Assembly (NCBI GenBank): GCA_019155205.2
Contig: JAHNZQ020000016.1
Span: 1,593,973 to 1,619,316, forward strand
Length of the DNA stretch: 25,344 bases
DNA from: Gracilaria vermiculophylla
Lineage: Eukaryota > Rhodophyta > Florideophyceae > Gracilariales > Gracilariaceae
Direction of reading: 5' to 3'
Shown: one piece after another, positions 9,679-18,582 of the stretch
Numbering within the stretch: position 1 is the stretch's first letter
Layout of the letters: every line of letters starts with the position of its first letter
The notes under the pieces: generated by a model
Seen by the model: only the letters and a program-made list of their open reading frames with translations
Database searches by the model: none
Told to the model about the DNA's origin: nothing
Translations under genes and position numbers: made by a program

Positions 9679-10139
9679 TGTAGTATACCAGATCGTAAGG
9701 TGATATTGTCCTTGAGAAATTGTAAAACTTAGATTTATTTTCGTTTATTAGTGTAGTAAATTTGTACAGTGGTGAGACCTGTCGATGAAAGCTCTTGGCA
9801 TTTTACTTAATCTGCAGGTTAAGTCCCACCTCCGCGGGAAGTAAAGCAAGCACCCTTTAGTATTCTTCTACTCTTTCCGATTGAAGACTATTCTTGAATG
9901 CGTTCAGGTATGTAAGCCACCGATCTCCAGGTCACCTCATAGCAGCGCCCGTACGAGCATTGTCCGCCCACTGAACCGCCTTCTCCGCTTAGTGCTTTTA
10001 AACCTTCTTTCAGGATTCAGCCCGCTCGTGACAGTTATTACCGGAGATCATCTTTAGGAACTCGCGCCTTTGGAGTCACCGAATTCTCCTAACGGATGTT
10101 GTGCGCTATCGCCTGGAAAAAAGACCTGAAGATACCACA
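9679..10139 (+). repeat. 3' LTR of the chromovirus-like element
   Basis: 461 bp starting tgtagtatacc and ending gataccaca. The ends are short inverted repeats (TGTAGTAT against TGTGGTAT), with the TG...CA termini typical of LTRs. It follows a polypurine tract and aligns with 31-490 through many shared blocks, for example gtgagacctg, aagcaccctttag, catagcagcgcccg and cattgtccgcccactgaacc. Divergence from the 5' LTR is clear by eye but was not computed. Confidence 0.85.
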
Positions 10140-10815
10140 GAACCCTTTCAGAGCTTCTACATCGTTCTAGTTGTATACTTTGATCAAAGGGCATATAATT
10201 GCGTCTACAACCCTTTCTGGATTCGATTACAAAATTTTACTATCTTAATAGATTCAGTGCGCTCCTGACATAGGGATTTACAAGTTTAGAGCCACATGGA
10301 GGGGTGAAATGTTTTTTAATAATTTAGATAATTATAATAAGTACTAGTTAGCGGCGCGTGACTTCGCGGTTGCGCGTTTCAAAAAAAATCCGACCAAGTG
10401 TGGCTCCAATTACACTCGACCTGGTCGGCTTCCAATTTTTTATGGGGAGTATCCGCGATTAGATCCCATTTACTTATCCTCTTGGAATCACTCAGGTGTC
10501 CTGTTTCACTCCACCAGCAGGGCTTCGAACTCTGTTTTATCACTGTTTGTGTATCGTTTTGAGGAAAAGTCTTCGTCCCTATGGAGGGACTATTTTGTCC
10601 TATTTTCTCCTGGTTTCTTGGTTCTGTTGCCTGCGTGTGTACAACTCACATCATCTTTGTATGCTGGCTGCTCTTTCGCTCTCTCAGTCTTATACTGGGT
10701 GCATGGAAAAGGAAACGAGATCTTGACTTCAGACCACCAACTGTGTCGGTCCTTTCCATGTCCCGTAGGAAGTTACGCCTCAAGTTTTGGAGTAATATGG
10801 AGCTTTGTTCACTAT
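10140..10815. other. Right flank of the retrotransposon, no gene recognised
   Basis: Mixed-composition sequence. Overlapping plus-strand frames of 76-92 codons at 10496-10835 are Cys/Leu/Ser-rich and resemble no family; they are probably chance. A hairpin-forming sequence lies at 10390-10428. The words aaccctttc (10141-10149 and 10209-10217) and ctaca nearby recur, but no larger repeat was seen. Confidence 0.4.
10390..10428. repeat. Imperfect inverted repeat (hairpin)
   Basis: CCGACCA at 10390-10396 pairs with TGGTCGG at 10422-10428, and AGTGT at 10397-10401 pairs with ACACT at 10412-10416, with a five-base bulge on the right arm and a ten-base loop. It sits beside a run of eight A (10381-10388). 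A rho-type bacterial terminator is not expected here. It may be the end of a foldback element or a chance stem. Confidence 0.4.
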
Positions 10816-10816
10816 C

Positions 10817-11460
10817 TTACATTTTAAGAAAGTAAACCTTTGAATACCATGAGAATCTTTTCCCCGGCCTCCAGTTTTCGCTCTGCACTACAACGGATTT
10901 GCGTTTTCCGAGCAAATATATTTCCATAATAGCATTTTTCTTCAGTGTATATTGTAAAGTAGTGCCGTACCCTAGTCGTATTGAGAACGGATCAATATTT
11001 TGCAATCTGCCCTATGAGAACCACCTTATATCATTTTTCACACAAAAAATGCATCAAAGTCCATATATCTGGTTCTGCATATATGAATACATCTTTTTGG
11101 GCAATATAAAATGTTCCGGAATTAAAAATTGTATTAATTTGATTGAAACCAGTTTTCTGTTCATACTTTTTTTCTGTTCTTGGCCATATTATGGCTTTCA
11201 TTCTTGCAAAACTGAAATTTAAATGTAATCTAACATCGACACTATTACGGTTACCTTTTCAGAAGAGTTTTGTGGTATTCTTTAGATTCATATTTCTTTC
11301 ATTTTTATTTTTCTCGCAATATTTTTGCATTCATATCTTCAATACCGGAATTTGCAACTCTTTTTCCAACGCCCCAACTAGGCTTTCATATATTTTAGTA
11401 GACTTCAGCACAATTTCATTACGAATCCTGCCTTAGAATGTAGTACAACCAGATGTTAAA
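10817..11460 (-). pseudogene. AT-rich coding-like remnant, unknown
   Basis: On the minus strand one frame reads protein-like with several stops: SMNRKLVSIKLIQFLIPEHF, then PKKMYSYMQNQIYG, then the open piece 11005-10817 (RLGYGTTLQYTLKKNAIMEI and YLLGKRKSVVVQSENWRPGK). The composition (Lys, Ile, Tyr, few Ala) follows the low GC of the region. I recognise no family. It could instead be chance frames in AT-rich DNA; the density of stops is high. Confidence 0.25.
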
Positions 11461-11949
11461 GATCTTATTTTTAGTTTTTTTAATTCTTCAAAATGTTTTT
11501 ATGCTGATTATTCTGTGGAAAATTTCTTAGACTGATATCTTTATTCAGTATCCATTTTGTTTTCCATATAATTGTTTTCGTCAAATTTTGATAATATTTA
11601 CCAAGCGTTTTTTCCAATTATATAGTATTAAACACAAACTATTTGATTGTAGTCAATCGCTAAACAATTTTTAATTAATCCTTTTTATTTCTGAAGGCAT
11701 TACTTTTATCTTCATTTTCTGTTTTTCAGCATCACTTTTTCTTCAGATAAGAATTTATGCCACCTTTTTACGAGAAATAATCTCCTTTCTTTAGTTTCTT
11801 GACTATGAACGTGCTTATATTTTTTGTATCCATATTTGGACGAATATTATACTACTCGTTCTTATTGTGTTAAACATGTTCATCTGTAAACGAAACAATT
11901 ATTGACCTAAAGGATCTTCTTTGAATTTTGTTTTAAAACGATGCTTCAG

Positions 11950-12430
11950 GATTTTCTCACTGCTGACAACAACAATTTTCAAACAATTCTGGGTTTTTTA
12001 TTCCAGTAATTTCAGTTTTAAACGATGTTCATCGATTCTCTGACGTGCAGTACTCATCTTTCAAGAAGTTTCTGATTCCTTCGAATTCTGCCAGAATCTG
12101 GTTTTTGATCGATTTTTTTGCCTTGTTACGGTACAGATAAATAGTTTTCAAAAATTTTTGAACTCATGTAATGGCGCGGTTGATTAAATATTCGATGATA
12201 TCACTTTGCTTAACTTTTGTGACGATTTTCAGTGCTTTATCAGCTACCTTTCATTAAAACAGTTGGAATAGTGACGACGAATAGCTCATGCATGGGGTAG
12301 CCCCAAGCTCCAATATAAGCTGTGCCATATAATGCTTCGATAGACTTAAACACACACAATCTTCTCTTATCTTGAACTCTTGGTTTTATTTATAGCTTTC
12401 ATCAAACTTTAACCTGAAACTGTGCTTATA
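11950..12430 (-). pseudogene. AT-rich, Lys-rich coding-like remnant, unknown
   Basis: A minus-strand frame of about 120 codons has few stops: KHYMAQLILELGATPCMSYS, then TAA-TGA, then KVADKALKIVTKVKQSDIIE, KAKKSIKNQILAEFEGIRNF and LKDEYC, with TGA at two further places. The pattern of charged and hydrophobic residues is helical. It begins roughly 130 bases downstream of a promoter-like cluster on the same strand (12528-12578). The piece at 10817-11460 may belong to the same decayed gene. No family is recognised. Confidence 0.3.
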
Positions 12431-12527
12431 TATTGCTCTCGTTATTTCTAATATACGGTATAGTTGAAGGTCTTTCCTATCACAATCCATGAGGAATGCA
12501 AATCATGTCTTCCTATTGAACCTTTTA

Positions 12528-12578
12528 GAATTTTCTAGACAGAAGAAGCTTCCAGTTTCTTTTATAGAAGCTTCTAGA
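12528..12578 (-). promoter_or_regulatory. Heat-shock-element-like cluster with TATA box
   Basis: Alternating nGAAn/nTTCn blocks occur at 12528-12539 (GAAttTTCtaGA), 12545-12552 (GAAGCTTC) and 12567-12578 (GAAGCTTCTAGA). Between the last two, the minus strand has TATAAAAG (plus 12559-12566). Read on minus, the order is HSE, TATA, HSE, HSE, then ATG at about 12507. Heat shock factor binds such arrays in eukaryotes. Functional status is unknown. Confidence 0.4.
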
Positions 12579-12579
12579 G

Positions 12580-13249
12580 ATTTTTGAAAGATAAAGAAAT
12601 GCCTCAAAGTGACTGCATACTGACTACTTTTGAAAAATACAAATATATTAAGAGCCCTCATGCGAGTCTGTTATTTTGAACGATAATCTTATCTGCGACA
12701 AACAAATTTCAATTTGACTCCAAAGTATTGAGGGGATTTGTGGGAATGAAAATTTATCCATAAAACTATAATACATAGACAGCGAGAAGCAGTTATTGTT
12801 GGTCAGAAGATGCTCAAGAAGGTTCCATCAGACTCTTGGTGATCTCTTAATGGTTTATGTAGATAGTCTAAGCCCTCTTATTGTGCCCGGAGGTCGCTCC
12901 GATGAGCTACAAGATTAGTAGTGCGCAAACTCGAGTGCGAGGGTGTGCACAACAGTTCTATTCCATTACACAACAGTTTCTCAAACAGAGTAGTCCGAAA
13001 ATTAAATTTAAAATGCGTTGTTTTCTCTCAATTTCTTGAAATACGCTGTTCCTTGATGAATCCAATTAAATCTACTATGTAGAGCACGACTCCCCTCATC
13101 CAGATCTGCTTTTGTTTTTGTTTGCATATCGATGAAGACGGAAGAGATTCCAGTATGCTTGGGAGGTGCCTATGTTGTGAAGGTTAGGTATAGCTTACCA
13201 ACCAGGCACAACGTTTCTGTTCTTCTACACGACGTAGCAACTCAGGTCT
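12580..13249. other. AT-rich intergenic stretch, nothing recognised
   Basis: No convincing open frame on either strand. A purine-rich GGATGAGGGGAGT occurs on the minus strand near 13090-13105, 150 bases beyond the end of the minus-strand integrase remnant. It could be that element's polypurine tract, but no matching LTR pair was found. Confidence 0.3.
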
Positions 13250-14010
13250 TCACCGTTTTTCTAGGTGGTGGTTCTTTTTCCTTTTTATTCCGTGCGTCGA
13301 TTCTATAAGCACAGTTTTGCTTCCACTTCTTGTAATTCGTTTTAGGTGGTCCAGGGGTGCCGTTCTTGAAAGCCGGCCCAGTTCACTGCCCAACAGATAT
13401 GCTCCGCGCCTGTTGTTTCGTATGACTGTAAAAGGGATTTTGTAGCGGGCATCCCAATTGGGTTCTTTAGTCACATCTCTCATTATTACTGTGGACCCTG
13501 GTGCAAATGTGTCCCGACGAACATTTCAGCAGTTGCGACTGAATAAACGGGGTTCGTTATTCTTTACTTCACGAAATCTTCTAGACACTGCAAGAAAGAC
13601 AAGCTGCGCAATTTGTTTCTGATGCAATTTCCATAATTCCAGTTTCAAGGGAGATTAAGTTTTTGGTATGCCTATAAATTTCAAATCTAATCGTATCTTA
13701 CCAAAACATAGCGAGAACGGTGTGAATTAAGTCAACGCAGCAATCTTACAATTATATACTAGCTGAACGAACCGCACGTATCCTTCCTCTCGATGCGTCA
13801 TGCCGTCGACTTCTTTTAGCAACATGGTCTCAACTTTTGCATTCATTCCGTCGACTGCTTCATTTTTTCGTTGGTTGTACGATGATGTGGTGCGATAATT
13901 GATTCCAATGAGGGTCGTGAGTTCTATGATCAACTCGTTAACTACCTCTGACCCATTGTCAGAACGGTTTACCCTTGAGACTCTAAGAATTCAGAAGATA
14001 TCCGAAACGC
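13250..14010 (-). pseudogene. Integrase core and C-terminal domain of the second element
   Basis: On the minus strand RSDNGSEVVNELIIELTTLI supplies the second catalytic Asp. It is followed 35 residues later by NEAVDGMNAKVETM, where the expected Glu is Asp (near 13850-13852). The next segment, HREEGYVRFVQLVYNC, is the end of the core. A separate frame (13483-13250) carries the C-terminal barrel: RYKIPFTVIRNNRRGAYLLG, then RTAPLDHLKR, matching the Gly-Pro-Phe/Tyr-type module with Ile in place of Gly. The first catalytic Asp lies in the scrambled stretch upstream (14000-14290), where only traces such as CxxA and an AHVFGHFAEAETFKKV segment (about 14300-14345) remain. The enzyme would integrate element DNA; frame breaks make it inactive. 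Confidence 0.78.
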
Positions 14011-14519
14011 TCGCGAGCTACATCTTCTATACCCTTGTTTCGAAGGGGTTTTAGGATCGCAAAAATTTTCATCACGGATACTGTAGTAAGCAGGGTACTT
14101 TTTTTCACTTTCCGATACTGCAAGTGATGTCACGAGGTTACTGCGTTGCGATCCTAATGCAGCTCTGCGACTATTGACTTCAGCGGATGGAACCCTCGTT
14201 TCTCTATGTGTTATCGTAAACAGGAGATGCAGCCTTGCATTTTTTTGATGATGTTCTGGATGCTGTCTTACTAGTATCCATTGTTCCACACTTTCTTGAA
14301 TGTCTCCGCTTCGGCAAAGTGTCCGAAGACATGGGCACGTTCAATCAATAAGCGTCAATCCCCTCTTGCCTCCAGCGCACTTTTGTCTCAAATCAGCTAA
14401 GAGACGGTGAGACTAGCCTGCGTGGCGCATTTCATTTTGTGGCTGAGAGCATCCGCGAGATCGCTATGTGGTCCCGAGAGTTGTGTTACGACAAAGCCGT
14501 ACTGTATGATTCTTTCAAG

Positions 14520-14844
14520 TCATCTTGACATCATGGGGTTGATAGTGCGCTGGGTATAAAGAAACGTTACGGCATAATCGTCAGTGTACGGGACAAATCT
14601 GCGCCCTATTAGGTAGTACCGAAACTTTTCCATCCCTTGTACTATCGAAAGAAGGTATTTCATCGTTAATCCGTAGTTCCGTCCCAATTTTGATAGTGAA
14701 TGGGATGCGAGCGCCACAAAACAAAGGTTGATTGAGTCTTGCTTTTGTGCAATACATGCCTCTGAACCGTGATCTGACACATAAGTTCCAACTAATAAGT
14801 TCCATATCTTCTACCGAGTAGGGAAAGGTCGTTGTGGGAGGCAT
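14520..14844 (-). pseudogene. RNase H domain of the second element
   Basis: The minus frame 14780-14520 begins YVSDHGSEACIAQKQDSINL, the N-terminal strand with the first catalytic Asp. It continues ALASHSLSKLGRNYGLTMKY, where relatives have SRSLxxxExNY, and MEKFRYYLIGRRFVPYTDDY with the Thr-Asp motif. It ends RTINPMMSR. The acidic residue after SLSK (normally Glu) is replaced. Coordinates run head-to-tail with the RT remnant upstream. The Asp residues expected at the first and third catalytic positions look preserved, unlike in the first element. Confidence 0.78.
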
Positions 14845-15039
14845 TTCCTTTCTTTTCTAAAGAAATGTATCCTTCATCTCGGGTGTCCATCATAGAGGGC
14901 TTCGGCCCTCGCGGGGGATCTTGAGCGGTTTCGAGTCATGAGAGAAACGTGGAATAAACTGGAGGTAGTTGGCAGCTGTTCACAAGAAGCTGAAAAGTTG
15001 CTTCACGGTTTGTGGGCGTTCCCACTCGGTGATTGTCTT

Positions 15040-15700
15040 TTATTTCACTGGGTCATTTTTGTTTCCTGCTCCACTGACTATAAATTCAAGAAGCTGAACC
15101 TGTTTCTGTGCGACCTGAGAATTTTTGGCTCTGACGGAGATACCCCAGTGCGTGCGCATATCGATGGTGCTCCGAACGTATTCTGCACGATGGGCCATCG
15201 CGGTTGAGAAGATGACTATGTCATCAATGTACACTTCTACGTACGGAAAATTGGTTTTAATGCCAAACGGTGTCGTATACATTCGGTATTGTGTGCCTCT
15301 TCAGTGAAAGGCGAACCAAATTCGGTCATTGTCCGGGATTGGGACTCGATAGTATTTATCTTGGATGTACAGTGTCGTAACGACACCACACTATCTGGCC
15401 CTGATATTGACCCAGTAGAGTCTAACTGTTCTGAATTTTTTGTATTCGGTAGTCGGGATCCATTAAAAAAGAGTTGAGATGAGGTAGGTCTCTACATGGT
15501 CTCACATCAACTTTCCTTCCATCATCGTCCTTCTTTGTAACGCATAGGAATGGATACATATTTGGGCCGTCTTTGGGGCAAGATGAATTACTTTAGCCGT
15601 CAGCCACCAGTTGATCTCTGCACTAACTCGGTCTTCGTCGTTTCGGGACTGTTGCCAGCTGGCTCATGCTTCCGTTCAACACCCAGCTCAATAACCAAAC
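15040..15700 (-). pseudogene. Reverse transcriptase domain of the second element, with a deletion
   Basis: From the right, EINWWLTAKVIHLAPK (about 15625-15575) is followed, one base out of frame, by 49 codons (15568-15422). These include YPFLCVTKKDDDGRKVDVRP and CRDLPHLNSFLMDPDYRI, the fingers region with an unusual VDVRPCRDL where relatives have a Phe/Cys-Val/Leu-Asp-Tyr/Pro type motif. A later frame reads YYRVPIPDNDRIWFAFH, stop, RGTQYRMYTTPFGIKT, then FPYVEVYIDDIVIFS with an intact Tyr-Ile-Asp-Asp (15220-15231). About 14 residues expected between GIKT and FPYV (the NAPATFQ segment) are missing in frame, so this copy carries a clean deletion. Confidence 0.85.
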
Positions 15701-15753
15701 GGGTATGTTGAGCTGGGGTGCAAATTCGGTTTGAATTCAACTTCTCTTTTAGG

Positions 15754-16008
15754 CTACACCAGCATTACACCACCTACTCCCAATAAATGCGCCACCAGAC
15801 ACATGTCACCGTCTTCTGGTAGACCAACACATCTCAAAAACTCGCCCTCGAGAATCATCCTCCCGCCCTTGAAGGTCGCCATTCTTCGCTCATTCCGAGC
15901 ACGACGGCCTCCGCCGTCACCGTAAACCCCGGAAACCCCCTGTATCCATTTAGGGAACAACTTCGTTTCCATTTTTCTGCTTTGGGAACTACCTATTTCT
16001 AATCGCAT
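15754..16008 (-). CDS. Small open frame, unknown
   Basis: 84 codons on minus from ATG at 16008, rich in Gly and Arg in the middle (VYGDGGGRRARNERRMATF) and hydrophobic at the end (LVAHLLGVGGVMLV). It lies just upstream of the RT remnant, where the protease or Gag C-terminus of that element would be, but I see no Asp-Thr/Ser-Gly. After its stop the same frame continues PKREVEFKPNLHP, which resembles the spacer before RT in Ty3 elements. It may therefore be an eroded pol segment rather than a gene. Confidence 0.25.
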   Translation of the reverse strand: MRLEIGSSQSRKMETKLFPKWIQGVSGVYGDGGGRRARNERRMATFKGGRMILEGEFLRCVGLPEDGDMCLVAHLLGVGGVMLV

Positions 16009-16209
16009 CTGAGCCCCTGCTCAACCTCTTGGAAATTAATCCCCCTACTTGACTTCCTCTTTTAAGACGTTGAGTTAACTTGTGGACCAGACAAGCCGTT
16101 TCCTGCCACAGGACTCAAAAGTAACACGACTTCAGTTTGGAGACAATAATTTAGGCAGTTAGCGTAGCAATTCCAGAGGATGCATGTATCTAGCTTAAAG
16201 CGGTAGTTT

Positions 16210-17299
16210 CTGCTACCGCTTCAATGCTGCTGCGGCTTCGTGAGAAATACTTGACGGAGAGTTTCTGTCTTATGGCGTGCAGTTGTCTTCGTTTCCCTCG
16301 CGGTTTTTTGTCGGTTGCTGTTCGTCTGATGAGAGTGCAACTTTGCGTAGTACACTTTCTTAGACGCCTCCGAACACGAGCAAGTGCAAAAAGTCGATGG
16401 TCATGTCACAATTACGTGACATTTGCATAAGTTCGGCTGTGATGACGGCAGCTTGGGCCCCATTTGCGACATTGACTGTCACAAGCCCTTAAATGTTTGC
16501 CATAATGTGCTTTCGACAGTCGCAAATGCTTTTGGACGCGTTTTCGATGGTTCTTCCGCGTTTCTCTGCACAGACAGTTGACATGAACGATGAAATGGCC
16601 TCGTATTCCACTGTGGCACATTTTTCGACAATCCTTAAAAAGATTAGTGTGGACTGTAGTCCTCTTGCGTCGTGCAAAGCCACAGAAAGTACGTTAAGGG
16701 CTGGATCTTTGTCAGTTTCATGATCCAGAATGTCTGCAGTCAGCATCTATTAAGGGTCAAATTCATCATAGCCCGTGAAGATGCGCCATTCTTCGTTGGC
16801 TCACGTCTGCCGCCCCTGTTTTTTCATTTGTCTTTCTGGTTTGATAGAGCATTCGAATTGCAATTTGCCGGCTTAGAGTTTTCCTCTGCATCAGTAGTTT
16901 ACTTATGCCGCGGCTTTCACGGTGCCTTGCACGTAAAAAAGTGTGGTTCCTTCTTCAGCTGTTCCCTTGTCCCCATTTCCATAAGCTTTTACTTTTAAGC
17001 GGACGATTTTAGCGTCTCCCAGTGGTTCTTTGTGGGTTGCGTGCTAGACCTGCATATCACGCAGTGGTTTCTTCTCATCACCGCTTGATTGTTGGGCTTC
17101 AATTTTACCTGTGCTGTCATTATGCTCTTATTCTTTTCTAGATGGTCGTGGAATGTCGAGAGCGATGGCGGTTGAGATTTCATTACATATAGAAACTGGA
17201 GTTATTCCTTGTTTTGTCGGTTTCTAAAAGTACATTTTAAGTGTTCCTGCTGGTGCCACGTGTATTAAACCCTGCTCGCTGGAATAGAGGCCTTCGATA
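16210..17299 (-). pseudogene. Unknown minus-strand coding-like region, part left of the Tc1 element
   Basis: Starting at the Tc1 insertion site, one minus frame runs about 133 codons with three internal stops: EGLYSSEQGLIHVAPAGTLK, then ITPVSICNEISTAIALDIPR, then VKAYGNGDKGTAEEGTTLFY, ending near 16900. Further on the frame 16746-16489 is open (DKDPALNVLSVALHDARGLQ, EKCATVEYEAISSFM). It passes with one shift into VTVNVANGAQAAVITAELMQ and NCDMTIDFLHLLVFGGV (about 16480-16350). The text is protein-like throughout and unlike the neighbouring pol. I do not recognise it. It could be the gag of the second element, a host gene, or part of another mobile element. It continues on the other side of the Tc1 insertion. 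Confidence 0.42.
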
Positions 17300-17301
17300 T
17301 A

Positions 17302-17424
17302 CAGACTGTTTCAAAAACATACGACATGCTCTGAAATCTCAAAAAAACGAACAAATGTATACTGTACGCCTACAAAAATAGGTTTCAGAAAAAATTAAAG
17401 TCAAAAAAACGTTTCAAAAACATA
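17302..17424 (+). repeat. Left Tc1 end with nested direct repeat
   Basis: The outer repeat gtttcaaaaacata at 17308-17321 recurs exactly at 17411-17424, 103 bases inward. Together with the mirror arrangement on the right this resembles the IR/DR ends of some Tc1-like transposons, where each end has two transposase binding sites. Confidence 0.75.
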
Positions 17425-17499
17425 TGATCATCAATAACAAATCTTTACTGCGCGACGATCAATAGTTTATTTTGCATTCTTTTTGCTGTATAACGCTAA

Positions 17500-18430
17500 T
17501 GCAGCGTTTCGGCATCGAATTGATGTAGTTTTCCGCAGTTGAAACTGTTATAGATTTCCAGCAATTTTTAATACAGTTTTTGAGTTCAAAAACTGTCTAA
17601 AAATGCCTTCCATGCGCATAAACCATCCTCGCCAGCAGTCTCCAAACGTTTTCAATTGGGTTAAAATCTAGTGCGCGCGCCGGTAACTCTAAAACAGATA
17701 CTTCAGACTCCTGTAGCCAAATTTTGATTAAAGATGAACTGTGTACAGGCGCAGTATCCTGTTGAAAAAAGAAAATTTCTTCATGAAAACATAAACCAAG
17801 CGGTAGCAAATAACTTTATAGAACTTCTTGATATTTTTCCGCACTCATGTTTGTTTCAATAAAGGCAATTTCCGTCAAACCTTTTTTAGAAATGCCTGCC
17901 CAAACCATTACAGAGCCTCCACCTGAATGCCTGGTATAAAATTCATGACATTCTTTACGAAGATCGTGCCAATAAAATTTATAGCGATCTGGTCCGTCCA
18001 AATTGAACTTTGTTTCATCAGTAAGAATAACATTTTCCCATTTTTTTCTCCAGTAGGCTTTTCCAGCACACCTGACAACCCTCTTGGACGTGTGATGGTC
18101 TTGGAGAAAGAAAGTGTTTTCATTTTTTTATATTTAAATAAATTTGTGCTGTTTATCTGCCTCCATATATTTGATTTAGAAACGTTGAGATTAAGATTAA
18201 TTCTAATTGTTTTGCACGATACTTTTCCTTTGCACAGCTCCCTTTTTAATACCTCTCTTATCTACCGGGCTGAGCTTCTCTGGGCGTCCAGAAAATAATT
18301 TTAAGCACTATAGAGTCGGGTTTTATAGAAAAGTAGCAATTGTGACCCTAGAACGCTTTAATGTTTTAGCGATAGCACTGTAGGAATGTTTTTCGGCGTT
18401 TAATTTAAGGATTTGAAGCTGTTCATGCTA
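17500..18430 (-). pseudogene. Tc1-type DD34E transposase, degenerate
   Basis: An N-terminal helix-turn-helix trace (LKLNAEKHSYSAIAKTLKRS, about 18415-18355) and a GRPEKLS linker (near 18290-18270) lie before a scrambled stretch. The catalytic domain is clear: Asp in TDETKFNLDGPDRYKFYW (about 18030-17980), GGGSVMVWAGISKKG (near 17925-17880), Asp in FQQDTAPVHSS (near 17770-17740) and Glu in ALDFNPIENVW (near 17670-17640). There are 34 residues between the last two acidic residues, the Tc1 class signature. Frames 18001-17816 and 17809-17597 are the same frame split by one stop. A frameshift separates them from KTLSFSKTITRPRGLSGVL upstream. All three acidic residues survive, but the gene is broken. 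Confidence 0.88.
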
Positions 18431-18480
18431 TAAAACTGGCGGGCGTCGAGCCAATTTTATTATAAAGAAGACGGTGTACA

Positions 18481-18580
18481 TATCTTTTTGAAACGATTCT
18501 ACATAGACTATGTGCAAAATCTAGTCTACAGTACAGTTTTGGCGCACTTTTGAGGGGTAATATGTTTTTGAAACGCACTG
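18481..18580 (-). repeat. Right Tc1 end with nested direct repeat
   Basis: In reverse complement, gtttcaaaaacata occurs at 18561-18574 and gtttcaaaaagata (one mismatch) at 18481-18494, 80 bases inward. This mirrors the left end. Confidence 0.72.
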
Positions 18581-18582
18581 TA

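Larger units (their letters stand above)
31..10139 (+). mobile_element. Degenerate Ty3-type (chromovirus-like) LTR retrotransposon, about 10.1 kb
   Basis: Two related, non-identical LTRs bracket an internal region. On the plus strand that region encodes, in order, a Gag-like protein, a retropepsin, RT, RNase H, integrase and a chromodomain. RT-RH-IN order with a terminal chromodomain defines chromoviruses of the Ty3/Metaviridae group. Internal frames are broken by many stops and frameshifts, and catalytic motifs have changed, so the copy is not autonomous. Between the chromodomain and the 3' LTR lies an extra 2.9 kb with a long minus-strand coding-like region. A target-site duplication was not found: the five bases after the 3' LTR (gaacc) are not repeated just before the estimated left end. 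The left boundary is therefore uncertain by some tens of bases. Confidence 0.88.
13250..15720 (-). mobile_element. Second Ty3-type retrotransposon remnant (pol only), minus strand
   Basis: Read leftward, RT (15625-15040), RNase H (14844-14520), integrase core (about 14000-13727) and integrase C-terminus (13483-13250) follow in Ty3 order. Sequence motifs differ from the first element, so this is another lineage. No chromodomain, LTR, gag or protease was found. The element is truncated or too decayed at both ends. Confidence 0.82.
17302..18580 (-). mobile_element. Degenerate Tc1-type DNA transposon, 1279 bp
   Basis: Terminal inverted repeats begin CAGACTGTTTCAAAAACATA on the left and CAGTGCGTTTCAAAAACATA on the right (reverse complement). 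They are flanked by TA at 17300-17301 and 18581-18582, the target duplication of the Tc1/mariner superfamily. Length is near the superfamily's usual 1.2-1.7 kb. A DD34E transposase remnant is encoded leftward. The superfamily moves by cut and paste. Confidence 0.93.

Noticed and set aside
12000..12420. Reassigned TGA codons in the AT-rich coding-like frame
   Set aside because: TGA occurs in frame, but TAA occurs too, and other remnants in the window show all three stops; decay explains it.
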